Positions 9,968 through 19,433 of a stretch of 25,285 nt of DNA are shown here, piece after piece. Under the pieces are notes generated by a model. It was not told the DNA's origin, ran no database searches, and saw nothing but the letters and a program-made list of their open reading frames with translations. Position 1 is the first letter of the stretch; the number at the start of each line of letters is the position of its first letter. Origin of the DNA: Paramarasmius palmivorus (taxonomy: Eukaryota; Basidiomycota; Agaricomycetes; Agaricales; Marasmiaceae); assembly GCA_037176845.1 (NCBI GenBank), contig JAYKXP010000332.1:1-25285 (forward strand). Reading direction: 5' to 3'. The translations under genes and the position numbers were made by a program.

Positions 9968-11924
9968 ATGCGTCGCGTTACTTTCGAGCAGTTGATGAAG
10001 ATGGCAGCGACAGGCGATCCTGAAACATTGCGTCAAGTAGGACTGCTGCTTGGTCGTCCGGTACCCGGTTCGTTGGATAGCGAATTCACGGTTGTCTCTG
10101 CGTGCAGGGGTGCTTTGGTTGCTTTTGAGGCGTACACCGAATTTCTGCAAGCTCATCCGTTGGGTCGCTTCGAAAGGGAAACCTGTTTACCGACGATGGG
10201 GTCCAAGGAAAGCTGGGGTTTGCTTCGAAGGTGGATGCTGGGCCTCCAATTGTGGAGTCCCTGTTTTGGGGGAGATAGGGACAAGCCACCTCGGTTGTGT
10301 ACGGCGGAATGGTTGAACAGGGTTCTCCATGGGATTTTCGATCTCGTGTATGTTCTTATCGAACGATACTCTCGCACGGAGATCGCGAGTTTGATTAGAG
10401 AATCCTTTGACTTTCGTCGCATGGCTGTGCAGCTGACCTATGGGGCGCTGACGGTTGAAACTGTTAGTATTACTCCAGCAGTCGTGGTTCAGGTCCATCC
10501 ATTTTGGAAGGAAGGGGCGTATGCGGGAATGGACACGCTCTGTGTTTTGAGGGATATCGTTCATCAGCATTCTGCGGTGGATTTTGTGTCGCTGATCCTC
10601 CGTCGCGTGGTTGACATTACACGATCGGATTCCTTGTTGTACGAAGCTGCCGAGTTACATGCGTTGGCATATGCTCTCCTGCAACTGTATGACATTTGTG
10701 GCGAAAGAGTTCGCGCATGCAGGGCCATACGTTGGTTGGCTCTGTGTGTTCGTCGGGTTGTGGATGAGCTTGCGGAGTATCCGTTGGAATCTGTGTTGGC
10801 TCTGCGCGCCCTTGACACCGAGGTGGTCGGCAGACTGTTGTCTCTGTGCTTTCAATTCGTTTGTGAGGTTGCCGAGATGGAAGGAGGCGGTGGTTGGATC
10901 TTGGAAGGGTTGCGCGAAGGCTTGCTTCGTGGAGTCATCAATATTGGAGTGTTTGCGGCGCTGGAGGAGTGTCGTTCGCAGCACGTTCTGTGCTTGCATT
11001 ACAGCTCGGTGTTACGGGAAGATTGTGACGAAGTTCTCGCCAGTTTGGTCCCTCATCTGTTGACGCCGGCCGTACGACGGGTGGTGGGAAAGGAGATGAA
11101 GAGAGCTTTGTCTGCTGTGCCTCCTCCTCTGAAGTCTTGGACGGAGTGGGCAGGAGCCGTGTCGCTGGTCGAGAGAGAGGTTGCAGCTTTCAAGTCGTCG
11201 TCTTACGGTCGATTATGGGCAACGAAGTGCTGCTATGTGTTGGTGAGTGGCATTGGTTTTTATATTGGACTGTTTTTCTCAGGATTTTTCTTCCTCCGTT
11301 ATGCTAAATTTTTACTCTTGCTGTTCTTTTGTTAGTGTCCCGCCGGCAGAACGGCCTCCGTGAGTCTTTGTTGATATCTGTGGTTGGTGGTAGGTACTGA
11401 TCGTATTCATAGGGGGGCACACCTGAGCTGAAAGTTACTCGGACTTGCGGAGGTTGCCTCCGGATGACATATTGTTCGAAATATTGTCAAGTGGCAGGTT
11501 GGCGTGGAGGGCATCGGGTGAGCTGTAAGAAACACATCGAGGAGCAGAAAGGTTTGTCGTTAGGTTCTGTCCTGGTTTCGATGCTGAATATCACTCGATG
11601 GACTATGCAGATGGTTTACATTTCGTGTTGCGGTTTGACGAAGGTTTCATTCGGCACTTTGTTCATCGCCTTCTTACCTTGCGTCACCTTTTGGTTGAGC
11701 AGCTTCGCAAGACGCTAACGGACACTTCGGTGTTAGTAGTTGACTTTTCACACTGTTTAGGGGAGGTCCGAGTAGCAGGCAGAGCTGAATATGCGGGATA
11801 CGATTTCCCTGCAGCTCCCACCGGTTATGACGAGGGAGAAACAGTGTTGGTGGACTGTTTCAGGCAGAAGGCTGTCATTTGGTATTGGTTCAGGTATACT
11901 GACGAGGATCCAGTTTTCTTCTAG
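9968..11924 (+). CDS. MYND-type zinc-finger protein, 583 aa, four exons
   Basis: Model: join(9968..11242, 11336..11359, 11413..11551, 11611..11924), all junctions GT..AG, 583 codons plus stop. Residues 1-420 are a helical region without a motif I can name. A C-terminal MYND finger follows, with ligands C422-x3-C426, C445-x2-C448, C454-x3-C458, H467 and C471, including the hallmark YCSKYCQ...W..GH...C. About 110 residues after the finger complete the protein. MYND fingers are protein-protein interaction modules; agaric genomes carry many proteins of this layout with unknown roles. Exon 2 is only 24 nt and supplies C426. I start at the ATG at 9968 because the longer open frame from 9863 encodes a phenylalanine run from a T-tract. 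The G+T-rich composition matches the surrounding 8.6-13.5 kb. Family call is confident, function is not. Confidence 0.85.
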
Positions 11925-12654
11925 CAGCGCACGGAACTTGAACCTCGCTTTTTCGGTTTATTGTATATATTGTTTCCTTATTGCTGTGACATGTTTTGCT
12001 CGCTTTCACGTGTATCGTTACACTTTCTTCTTTGTGTATAGTTTGGTATGTCATAGAGTTTGGTTTTCGTTTCGTTGTATTCGGTTTATGTACGACAGCA
12101 TCGAATAGATGGGGGACTCGGATTTCCCTTCTTTATTTCATGGTGTTTGGTGCGGCTCAGCTCGGAAATCCGAGTCTGCCACGCGTCCAGGTGTTAGGTT
12201 GGGTTTACAGGGCTTCTTGTCTACCAGTTTCAAATCGTCTGCGTTAGCTGTTCCTGGTATCAGTGTCCTTTCATGGCGTACCTGTGATCCTTTTCTCGTC
12301 GAAGGTGTTACTGTGGCATTGTGAATCTGGATTTTGATAAGGCTGCATTCCGAGTCAAGGGAGTTTGGTGTAAGCGAGCAAAAGAGGGTCTTTCGATTTC
12401 CGCGGGCATGCGTTGCGCTGCTGCTGAAGGATTAGCGTGAAATGGGGTGTTCCAATGCATTTGCGGAAGACGTGCAGATTGGGTTGCAGATAAGGTTGAT
12501 AGTTCTGACTTTGTTTGGGTGGCGTTGTGAGGGCATCCTTGGGCGCTATCCGTTGGCGCTGATGTAGAAAGGCTTCTTTGTTCGGGTTGACAATTCTCGG
12601 TGAATGCCGTGTTTATTCCCGTCTTGTTCTTTCGCTAGTGTTCCATGAAAGTCC
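11925..12654. other. Intergenic region between MYND and BTB-like genes
   Basis: Short plus-strand frames only (the longest about 70 codons near 12109-12324), none with a motif. It presumably contains the 3' end of the MYND transcript and the promoter of the BTB-like gene, both on the plus strand. Confidence 0.5.
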
Positions 12655-13525
12655 ATGGGGCGGCAGAGGCGTTTGGTTATAAATGTACCTCGGTTTACCG
12701 GTGTTCCTTGTCCTATCATGGAAGGTGTCCTTGACGATCATACCGATTTTCGTCGCCCCGTGGAGTCTGCGCCTGGTGGTGACGAACTGGGCGTTAATCG
12801 CAACACGGAAGGGACTTCTACGTTGGCGGTTGTTAGGAACGCCGTGCCGCCTTATTCCTATAGGCGGGGTCGCGAGTTCGAGTTCCAGATCTTCGTCAAC
12901 GGAGAGGATTGCAACTTCGAGGTCCCTGCGTCGTTGATGTGCACATCGAGCGGCTATTTCTCGGATATTTGCCGCAGCGCCACTGTTGATACTTCCAACT
13001 TTGACTGCGTTCGGGTTAACGTGTTATGGAACAGGGACGTCGTTTTCACGGTTCTGGGTAAGTAATTTGGTCTTTTTTCTTACTCTCTCCTTTATTGGCT
13101 CTTTTTTGGACGCCGAGCAGATGTTATTATCGGGTTCTTTTTGTGTGTACTGAATCTGATTGGATGCAGAACTTATCTATCGTTTGGATGTGCCAGAAGG
13201 AATCCTAGGGAGGCTTCTTGAGCGCTGCAAGTCCGAGAACGAGCTGGAAAGAACATCGGGATTGGCACACGCTCTCAGTGTCTTGAACCTGGCGGAAGTG
13301 TGGCGCATTCCCAGAATCAAGCGTTTGGTTCAGCTTTCCCTTTGTACCGACAATGTGATCCCTCCTCATGATCTCCAATACGGTGAGTTTTTCTCGAAGT
13401 TGTGCTTGCTTTAATGCTTATGTATTGTAGTACGAGAGGAAGCGGCAGCCGCAAACGCCGTGTCGTTAGTCAAGTATTGTGATGCAGCGTTGGCGAGGTT
13501 GAACGACGAGCTTCGAGGCGTCTGA
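12655..13525 (+). CDS. BTB/POZ-like domain protein, 236 aa, three exons
   Basis: Model: join(12655..13057, 13170..13382, 13431..13525), GT..AG introns of 112 and 48 nt, 236 codons plus stop. Residues about 73-185 look like a BTB/POZ fold: EFEFQIFVNGED then FEVPASLMCTSSGYFSDIC matches the usual pattern of a ligand strand, a core strand and an S.YF helix. It is followed by the later helices, including ALSVLNLAEVWRIPRIKRL. BTB domains mediate dimerisation and can recruit cullin-3 ligases; agarics have many small BTB-only proteins. The C-terminus is a short alanine-rich helix. An in-frame ATG at 12718 is an alternative start that would remove 21 residues without touching the domain. It lies on the same strand as the MYND gene, 730 bases downstream. 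Confidence 0.7.
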
Positions 13526-13970
13526 GGGATTTGGGCGTTGATGTATAGGCGGCTGTATGTGTGTTGTGTACTTGATATTCGCTGTTCTGTTGGGCTCTAT
13601 ATGAAATGGATCGGACAAACCACTGCTGTTATTCAGCACCAACTTGTTACTGAAGTGCCAAGAAGTAAGTGAGTTATTACTGAGTTTGGGTACAGATCGT
13701 AGCTACTGTGGTACTAATTTCAGTACTGTGGGCGATATGAGCGTCAATTTTGTTTATCAGCAACTAGTGTTGGCTTACAAGCGTCAGCGAGGTCGTTGAT
13801 TTCTGAATCGTCTACGGATGGTAGTGCAAGTATCTTCGATCCTGTTTCTTGTAACCACACCAGAGTCACGGTGTCGATGCACCTGAGATCCCTGTCTGTC
13901 GTTTGACTTCTCCTGCGAAGTAAGCGTGACCTAAGGCGCACGATTTCCGCGGCCCATACAGCCGACCTAG
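13526..13970. other. Intergenic stretch without a supportable gene
   Basis: Follows the stop codon of the BTB-like gene. It holds only short frames on both strands. A 65-codon minus-strand frame (13744-13941) has no motif. This is the border between the plus-strand G+T-rich segment and the minus-strand gene block. Confidence 0.4.
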
Positions 13971-13977
13971 TTGGAAC

Positions 13978-14200
13978 TTTACAAAGTATGTTGGTCAGGT
14001 CCCAGAAATGGATTGCAAAGTTAATGGGCGGGTCCCAGAGACCAAAGCCATTGTCCCTCCCAGGCGTCTAAGCATTTCCCAAATGGGAATCCCCAACAAA
14101 ACAAAATAAAATATTTAATATCCTTATATTATTTAAATGAATAAAACCAAATAAAATTACATACGACCCAAAAACGGTTCCCCATCAGACTTTGCAAAGT
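13978..14200. repeat. Clustered short repeats downstream of the KDZ remnant
   Basis: Three copies of TTRCAAAGT occur at about 13979-13987, 14013-14021 and 14192-14200. A second motif, GGTCCCAGA, appears as GGTCAGGTCCCAGAAATG at 13993-14010 and GGGCGGGTCCCAGAGACC at 14027-14044. An A/T-rich stretch (about 14095-14160) separates the second and third TTRCAAAGT copies. The last copy ends 8 bases from the stop codon of the transposase remnant. Clustered short repeats beside a transposase can be subterminal binding sites; here that is inference, and no element terminus was identified. Confidence 0.45.
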
Positions 14201-14208
14201 ACAGCTGG

Positions 14209-15039
14209 CTAATCATCGTCCTCGTCGTCCTCGTCCTCGTCCAGATCCAACGCCAGCTGCTCCTCTTCGCTTACATCGTCCTCTCCTTCTCCATCTTCAT
14301 CATCTACGCCGCCTTCTACCCGCGCCACAACGCCTTTTACACGCCTACGCTGGCGAATAGGCGTCCTCCAAAGCGACTGGAATTTCTGAACCAATCCTTT
14401 CCTCACTGCCGCCTGGCGTAGCGCATATGCAGTATACCCTTCAGGCGCCAAATTCTGTCCCTCAGAAGCAACCCTCTGCCACCTATCTGCCTCAAATTCG
14501 AGTGACACAACTGCTCGGCGCTTTTCTTCCAATACAAGCGCTAGTTCCTCATCCCATCGTCGTTTGCGAGCCCAGCACTTGCTCCATTCAATGCGTAGTG
14601 CTTCCTGCATTGCCCTTGAGTCCCCAGTCACATCCACCCCTGTCCAGATCCACGACAGAGAGCGTTTCGACTCTCCAGGAACGAGCAGCGGGCGAGAATC
14701 CGTCACTGGCCGCGTTTTCCGACTGGTTATCGTGCAGTAGCTGTCTTGATCCTCGTGCGATCGAACGTCTTGGTCTTGGAGAGGCTGGTATCCCGGCATC
14801 TGTTTCTGTAGGGCCACCTCGCCCACAAGCACCAATAAGGCGTTCCAGGCAGCCCGATATTTCGTCTTGAACACCTCAATGTCCACCTCGTTACTGGCAA
14901 TATCCTGGCGTGACCTGGTAGAACTCTTTTGTCCGCGAGACTGGGTTGTTCTCTCGATATTCACAGCCGGTAGTGTACGGACATTGCAATGTACCTCAAA
15001 AAGAGACAGGAAGTACATTGCAATGTCCGACAGAAGCAT
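14209..15039 (-). pseudogene. KDZ transposase, C-terminal remnant (276 codons)
   Basis: The frame matches the tail of fungal Kyakuja-Dileera-Zisupton (KDZ) transposases as I know them. It has an SRGQ..STRSR segment (about residues 34-44) and a KYRAAWNALL helix (60-69). These are followed by a LSWIW motif (128-132), a helical block with ALRIEWSKCWARKRRWDEEL, and then EGYTAYALRQAAVRKGL..F..LW. The protein ends in an acidic Asp/Glu tail. The catalytic core, which lies hundreds of residues before this segment, is absent: the 300 bases upstream have no family similarity and then a different gene begins at 15490/15340. Similarity appears to begin near residue 30, just after a perfect inverted repeat. 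It is therefore a truncated transposase, although the surviving frame has no stop or frameshift. Confidence 0.75.
14978..15029. repeat. Perfect 17-bp inverted repeat with 18-nt spacer
   Basis: CGGACATTGCAATGTAC (14978-14994) and its exact reverse complement GTACATTGCAATGTCCG (15013-15029) flank 18 nt. Each arm also contains the self-complementary ACATTGCAATGT, so the arms can pair with each other or with themselves. It lies within the first codons of the KDZ tail frame, where transposase similarity starts, so it may mark a rearrangement end rather than coding sequence. Confidence 0.9.
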
Positions 15040-15339
15040 GCGGGAGCAACGAGATAGCGTCCTCAGGCATTAAAAATGGGCTTATCACTACCATAAATGG
15101 ATTGCTAACCCTTGGGTATTCGGGGATGGCTTTGACAAGTCCAAATATAGACATAATCTTGTCTTGCTGCCTTAATTTCATTTCCACTAAGACGTTGTCT
15201 ATTGAAATGCACCAAGTTATTGTCCGGGCATCTCGGTGGGCCTTCAAAACATCAAGTTGAAGTTCAATCATTTTCCGGGATTAGAAATAGTACTATTAGA
15301 CGCTACAGATACAAATACAACGTTTACACAAAAAAGGGA

Positions 15340-18300
15340 CTATGAGCCTCTGACATTCCGCCGAGCCCGCTTCCTAGTGGTATGCTCAGTCTCGCTCTCA
15401 CACTCTTCAGTGACAATCCCCCGCTTCCTTGTCGTTCGCAAGTTCTCATTCACATCATCGTCGCTCTCTGCATCACTATCCTGTGCCGTTCTTTATTGAA
15501 TCAGTTGGGAACGTGTCATAGGATGTTGAAATACTTACTCGGCATCTTTTTGAAGCTGCAGAATCGACCAATATACGCTTCTGACTGCGTCCCACCAACC
15601 ACCTTCTTTGAACAAATCGTCACCGGACTCCATTTCGTACCACCAACGTAACGCTATCAGGAACATCACAAGACCGTCTTTCCCGTGCAAACGCAAAGAA
15701 GACCAGTCACCGTTCCCACCTGGAACAACCCTTCCTTCCTGGTCCCTTGGCCTCCAGGTAGGTTGTGCTTTTGACCACCAGGACCACCAGGTAGCCTCCA
15801 TATTGGACAGGCTCACCGTCGAAGGTCTAGCCAGGCCAACCTTGCGATTCCGCCCATTCTTGTTGAGCTCTTTGAATCCTACTGGTCGGCCTTTGACTGC
15901 CGCGTTCTGTCTACCAGTCAGTAATGCTTTTATGAGGTATATTTTGATATCTCACCTTGGTGCTGAATCCCCTAGCCTGCCATACTCGTTCCAGGTCGAT
16001 CCATTCATACACAAGACGTTCCCAGGCTTTGCTGTGCTTCCCGTAAAGCAATAACGTTGCATGAACAGCCACGTATCCCTCGCCCAACGCACTGATGTTG
16101 TACTTCGTCTGTAAGCTTGGGATTTCGATGTGGTGATGTTCCTTCATCCCACTCCCCTCTGGTGCCACCAGCGCTACGAAATCTTCACCATCACCTTCTG
16201 ACGGCTCCAGAACGGGACTTCGATCTTCTTCCGGTGCGTTTTCCATTGGATCATTCCTTTCCGCATGGTTGACAAAGTCCGATTGATCTAGTTGATGCTC
16301 TTTATCAGTCGGCCAATTCAAACTAGGAGGCTAAACTCGACCCAAATCAACATCAATTGTTGATCACATGTAGGAAAATACGGTACCGTACCTCAGGAAA
16401 ACCCTTAAAAGACAGGGAATCATCATCCCTCTCAGTACACAACTCGCTCAGGACACCAATGTGGGCGACCCATTCTCTCCAAATCTCAGATTCTCGAGGT
16501 AATACTCTGTCCAGTAGGTCCGTAAAGGTCGCCGTAGACATTGACGACCCAGGCTCAATGAACCGCTCACGTTCCTTCAGTAGAAGAGCCTGGACATCGC
16601 CCTTCATCCCAACCTCGACGCTGTTATTGGGGGACTGGATAGAGGTAGAGGTCGGAGCATTGTTAGACGAAGATGGGACAAGGGAGATGGTCGACGGTGA
16701 GTGTTCATTAGATGTCGAGGATGGCGAGTGTGCAGGGGGAGCCGCAGAAGGTGTTCTTGCATTGCTATCCACCTCTGCCTCAACGACCAATGACTCAGAA
16801 TCAGCATTGAACTGTGTCGGTACGTCAAGTGGAGATGGTGATAATCCAACGCGCGGCTCGTCAACTTCTCCTATGTCTGATGCACTAGGCTCTACATAAT
16901 TCTAAACGCCAAGTTCAATCACAGTCACTCAGCAGAACACAAAATAACAAGCTTACCCTGGGTGCCGTTCTTCTCGATGACCTTCTCGTTGGCAAAACCA
17001 CTTTATCCTCTGTCTTTCGCTTTTGGGAAGTTTCTCCACTCCTCGACGTCTTCTTCTTCAGTCCCAGCATCTCCCATGGATCCACACCACCAAACTTCGC
17101 TTTCAACAGCCAGTTATTCCATCGAATGTTCATTAGACGCTTAGCGTCAAAAGACAAGCGCCCAAACTCGGCGCTCTCGCGTCCCAGCAGAACCCCCTTC
17201 TCATCCTCTATCCCGACCCCATGGTCCATCACCTCCTTCAACTGCTCATCCGATGGTGAGCTTTCCATAATCCTTTCGATTTCCGTCACTGTCAGCTGCC
17301 TGGGGGTCGGCTCTGGTGCAACGTTCCCCTGATACTCGTCATCATCTCCACCTGCGACAGCTGGTTGGTTGTCATCGTCGTCGGAATTGTCCGTCTCCTT
17401 ACGGGCCTGGTCTCCCGTCGTTCTAGACTTCTTCGGAACAGTCGGTGGCTGAGCAGGTAAATTCCGTGGATTCGCCGAGAATATTGCATGAGGATTTGTC
17501 AGAGTGTTTCCCTGCTCCACCAAGTCTAGATCCACGTCCTGGTTGATAAGATTCCGGCTTTCCAACGTCAAGCCTCCATTCTTGCGAAAGTAACATTCCC
17601 TCAGCCACTTATGAAAGCTCTTACCGAAGTCCTTGAACTTCGGATAATCGAATTGGTCCAATCCTCGGTCATCCTTTGCATGGCTTTGAATCCTAATAAA
17701 ACAGTTAATAACGAATAAAGTATACTGAGCGGGAGACGTACGTGACAGTGTTGAACTTATCTTTACCGTCTACACACTGCCCAGCCATAAGAACCATAGA
17801 CAACCCTGTGGCTTCACGAAGCCGGTCAAGTAGCTCTTGCATCACACCACCAAATCCCTGCTGGCATCTATGGGCTTATTGGCATTTGGACTGTCGGATT
17901 CAGATTATTTGCTTACCGTTGAATCTCTTCCTCGCGTCCTAGGTCTTCCTCTTCTCCGTCCTCCTTATCTGACGCTTCCTTCTGAGCTGGACTCGACAAA
18001 CGACGAAACTCGATCATGGCAGCTTGGTGCTCCGAATCACGTTCCGCTACCAAAGACTCGTAGGCTGCTACATCTTCCAGCTTCAGCTTCTCTGCAATCG
18101 CCCGAGCAGCCGCCAAACGACACGCAAGACGATTTGTCGGCTTCGTCTCCTTGGAGTCTGCGACGACCTGAGCGTTGTATTTCGGATGCGTCATGATGAA
18201 ATGATTGAGCTTTCTTTTCTTCGGGGGTTGCACGGCTCCCTTGATAGCCTCCAGCACGCTGTTGATACCCTTGGACGAACCTTTTCGTCGATTACCGCCT

Positions 18301-18836
18301 GAGCGCCACGCAAACCAGTTCTTAACTTTCTAATGGATGGCGTTAGTTCAGCTGTTGACCAGAAGAACGTCACTCACGTCTTTGAAACGCTCTTCAAGCG
18401 TTCGTTGACTCCTCTTGACCGCGCGATTATAAGCCTTTCTTTGTTTCGCGTTCAACGCCTTCAGGTCCGCCGGTGACAGGTTTGGAGGTGGTGGTGACTC
18501 CGGGAGTGATATCGACAAATGCTCTAGCGGAAATAGAGCGAGCAGTTCGGGAAAAAACGTCCGCCAAAATTCCTCCCGCTCCTTGCTACGCGCCGGAAAT
18601 GCCATATAACGAGCCAAACCGTCCTCAAGATAACTGAGGATGTCGCCCTGGAAATGGCTAGAACGTCCAACCGATTTTTGAAGCTTCGAATGGTCCGTGT
18701 TGTCGTTTTTGTGCGGCTTATCCTGGTCATCTGCAGAAGGGGCTGGAGTGGAGCCATTCGATGTGGCTGGGATTTCCGAATTTTGATCCACAGCGAGGGA
18801 CGCGGAAGGTAGCTGGACATCCTGGGGCTCGGACAT
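15340..18836 (-). CDS. Large uncharacterised agaric-type protein, 1045 aa, eight exons
   Basis: Model: complement(join(15340..15490, 15539..15906, 15956..16330, 16392..16901, 16957..17692, 17742..17867, 17917..18329, 18378..18836)); seven introns of 48-61 nt, all GT..AG; the frame stays open throughout. Visible features are an N-terminal HFQGDILSYLE..L segment and EFWRTFFPELLALFP. A KVKNWFAWR motif (about 154-162) comes next, followed by a PPKKRKL nuclear-localisation-like signal (188-194). The middle is long, acidic and serine/proline-rich. The C-terminal domain has GRP..FKELNKNGR, a WWSWWS cluster (913-918), QPTWR and LIALRWWYE. The tail is charged with two RKR clusters. I recognise the layout (HF.G, WW.WW..QP.WR) as an expanded hypothetical family of mushroom genomes with no assigned function. 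Nuclear location is inferred from the basic clusters. It ends 301 bases before the KDZ remnant, same strand. Confidence 0.75.
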
Positions 18837-18948
18837 AGAAAGAACAGTTTTGTGAAGAAGACACGCTCGTTGTGTAGTGCAAGAACTTGCTGCAAAGGCA
18901 ATCCACAGCCCGAAAATGTCGGCACCAGACCTAAGAGTGGTAATTTGA

Positions 18949-19201
18949 TTAACATATCTCCCAGCGCCAGGATCTCCGAAACATACCCTGAATGCCACCC
19001 TTATATCTCTGATCGGCTGCCGTGGTCTTCGTCCTTCCAGTTAAGTTTCTCGCCCATTCCCTCCACACCTAATGACTTGCTAATTTATTTCCTCTAGCAA
19101 CCCCCAAAAAATAGGTGGGACTTACGGACTAAGGAGACTTTATGGCGGATACTTTCGAACTCCATGACGTCGAGACCTCTCAGGGTAAGCCACTGTTCCA
19201 T
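18949..19201 (-). CDS. Small spliced ORF, 63 aa, or upstream exons of the large protein gene
   Basis: Exons 19130..19201 and 19068..18949 join in phase (GTCCGT donor, TTAG acceptor) to a 63-residue reading frame starting MEQWLTLRGLDVMEFES and containing VWREWARNLTGRT. The composition looks coding. Alternatively a GTATGT donor after the GGIQ codons and a TTTGCAG acceptor about 97 nt on would fuse it in frame to the 1045-residue gene through about 18 extra residues. Either way it is more than random sequence, but both the weak donor (a better GTAAGT lies 4 nt away and breaks the frame) and its size keep confidence low. Confidence 0.3.
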
Positions 19202-19433
19202 ATCAGAAAAGAACATATCAGCAAAATATGCAGGGACCCCAGACCATACGGTGCTCGTACCTGCCTATTGGTTTATCCTTTTGGCACCTCTCGGCACTAA
19301 CAAAGCCAGAATAGGCGAGTTTTCGGTGGCAGTTTCCTTCCTTGTGGTACAATATACGCAATCAATTTCAGGCAATATAGCAACAAGCACAATAGCAACA
19401 AGTTCAACAGGAAAAAAAAAACGCGAGGCCGCG

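Noticed and set aside
10187..10999. Long minus-strand frames opposite the MYND gene (about 127 and 114 codons)
   Set aside because: They lie antisense to a well-supported exon and show no domain or splice pattern; they are shadows of its codon bias.
14427..14870. 147-codon plus-strand frame
   Set aside because: Antisense to the KDZ tail, which has clear family motifs; no support of its own.
14996..15271. Minus-strand 91-codon frame as an upstream KDZ exon
   Set aside because: It overlaps the inverted repeat in a different frame and has no resemblance to the transposase region expected there.
16357..16899. 180-codon plus-strand frame
   Set aside because: It is antisense to exon 5 of the 1045-residue gene, whose frame is supported by phased introns on both sides.
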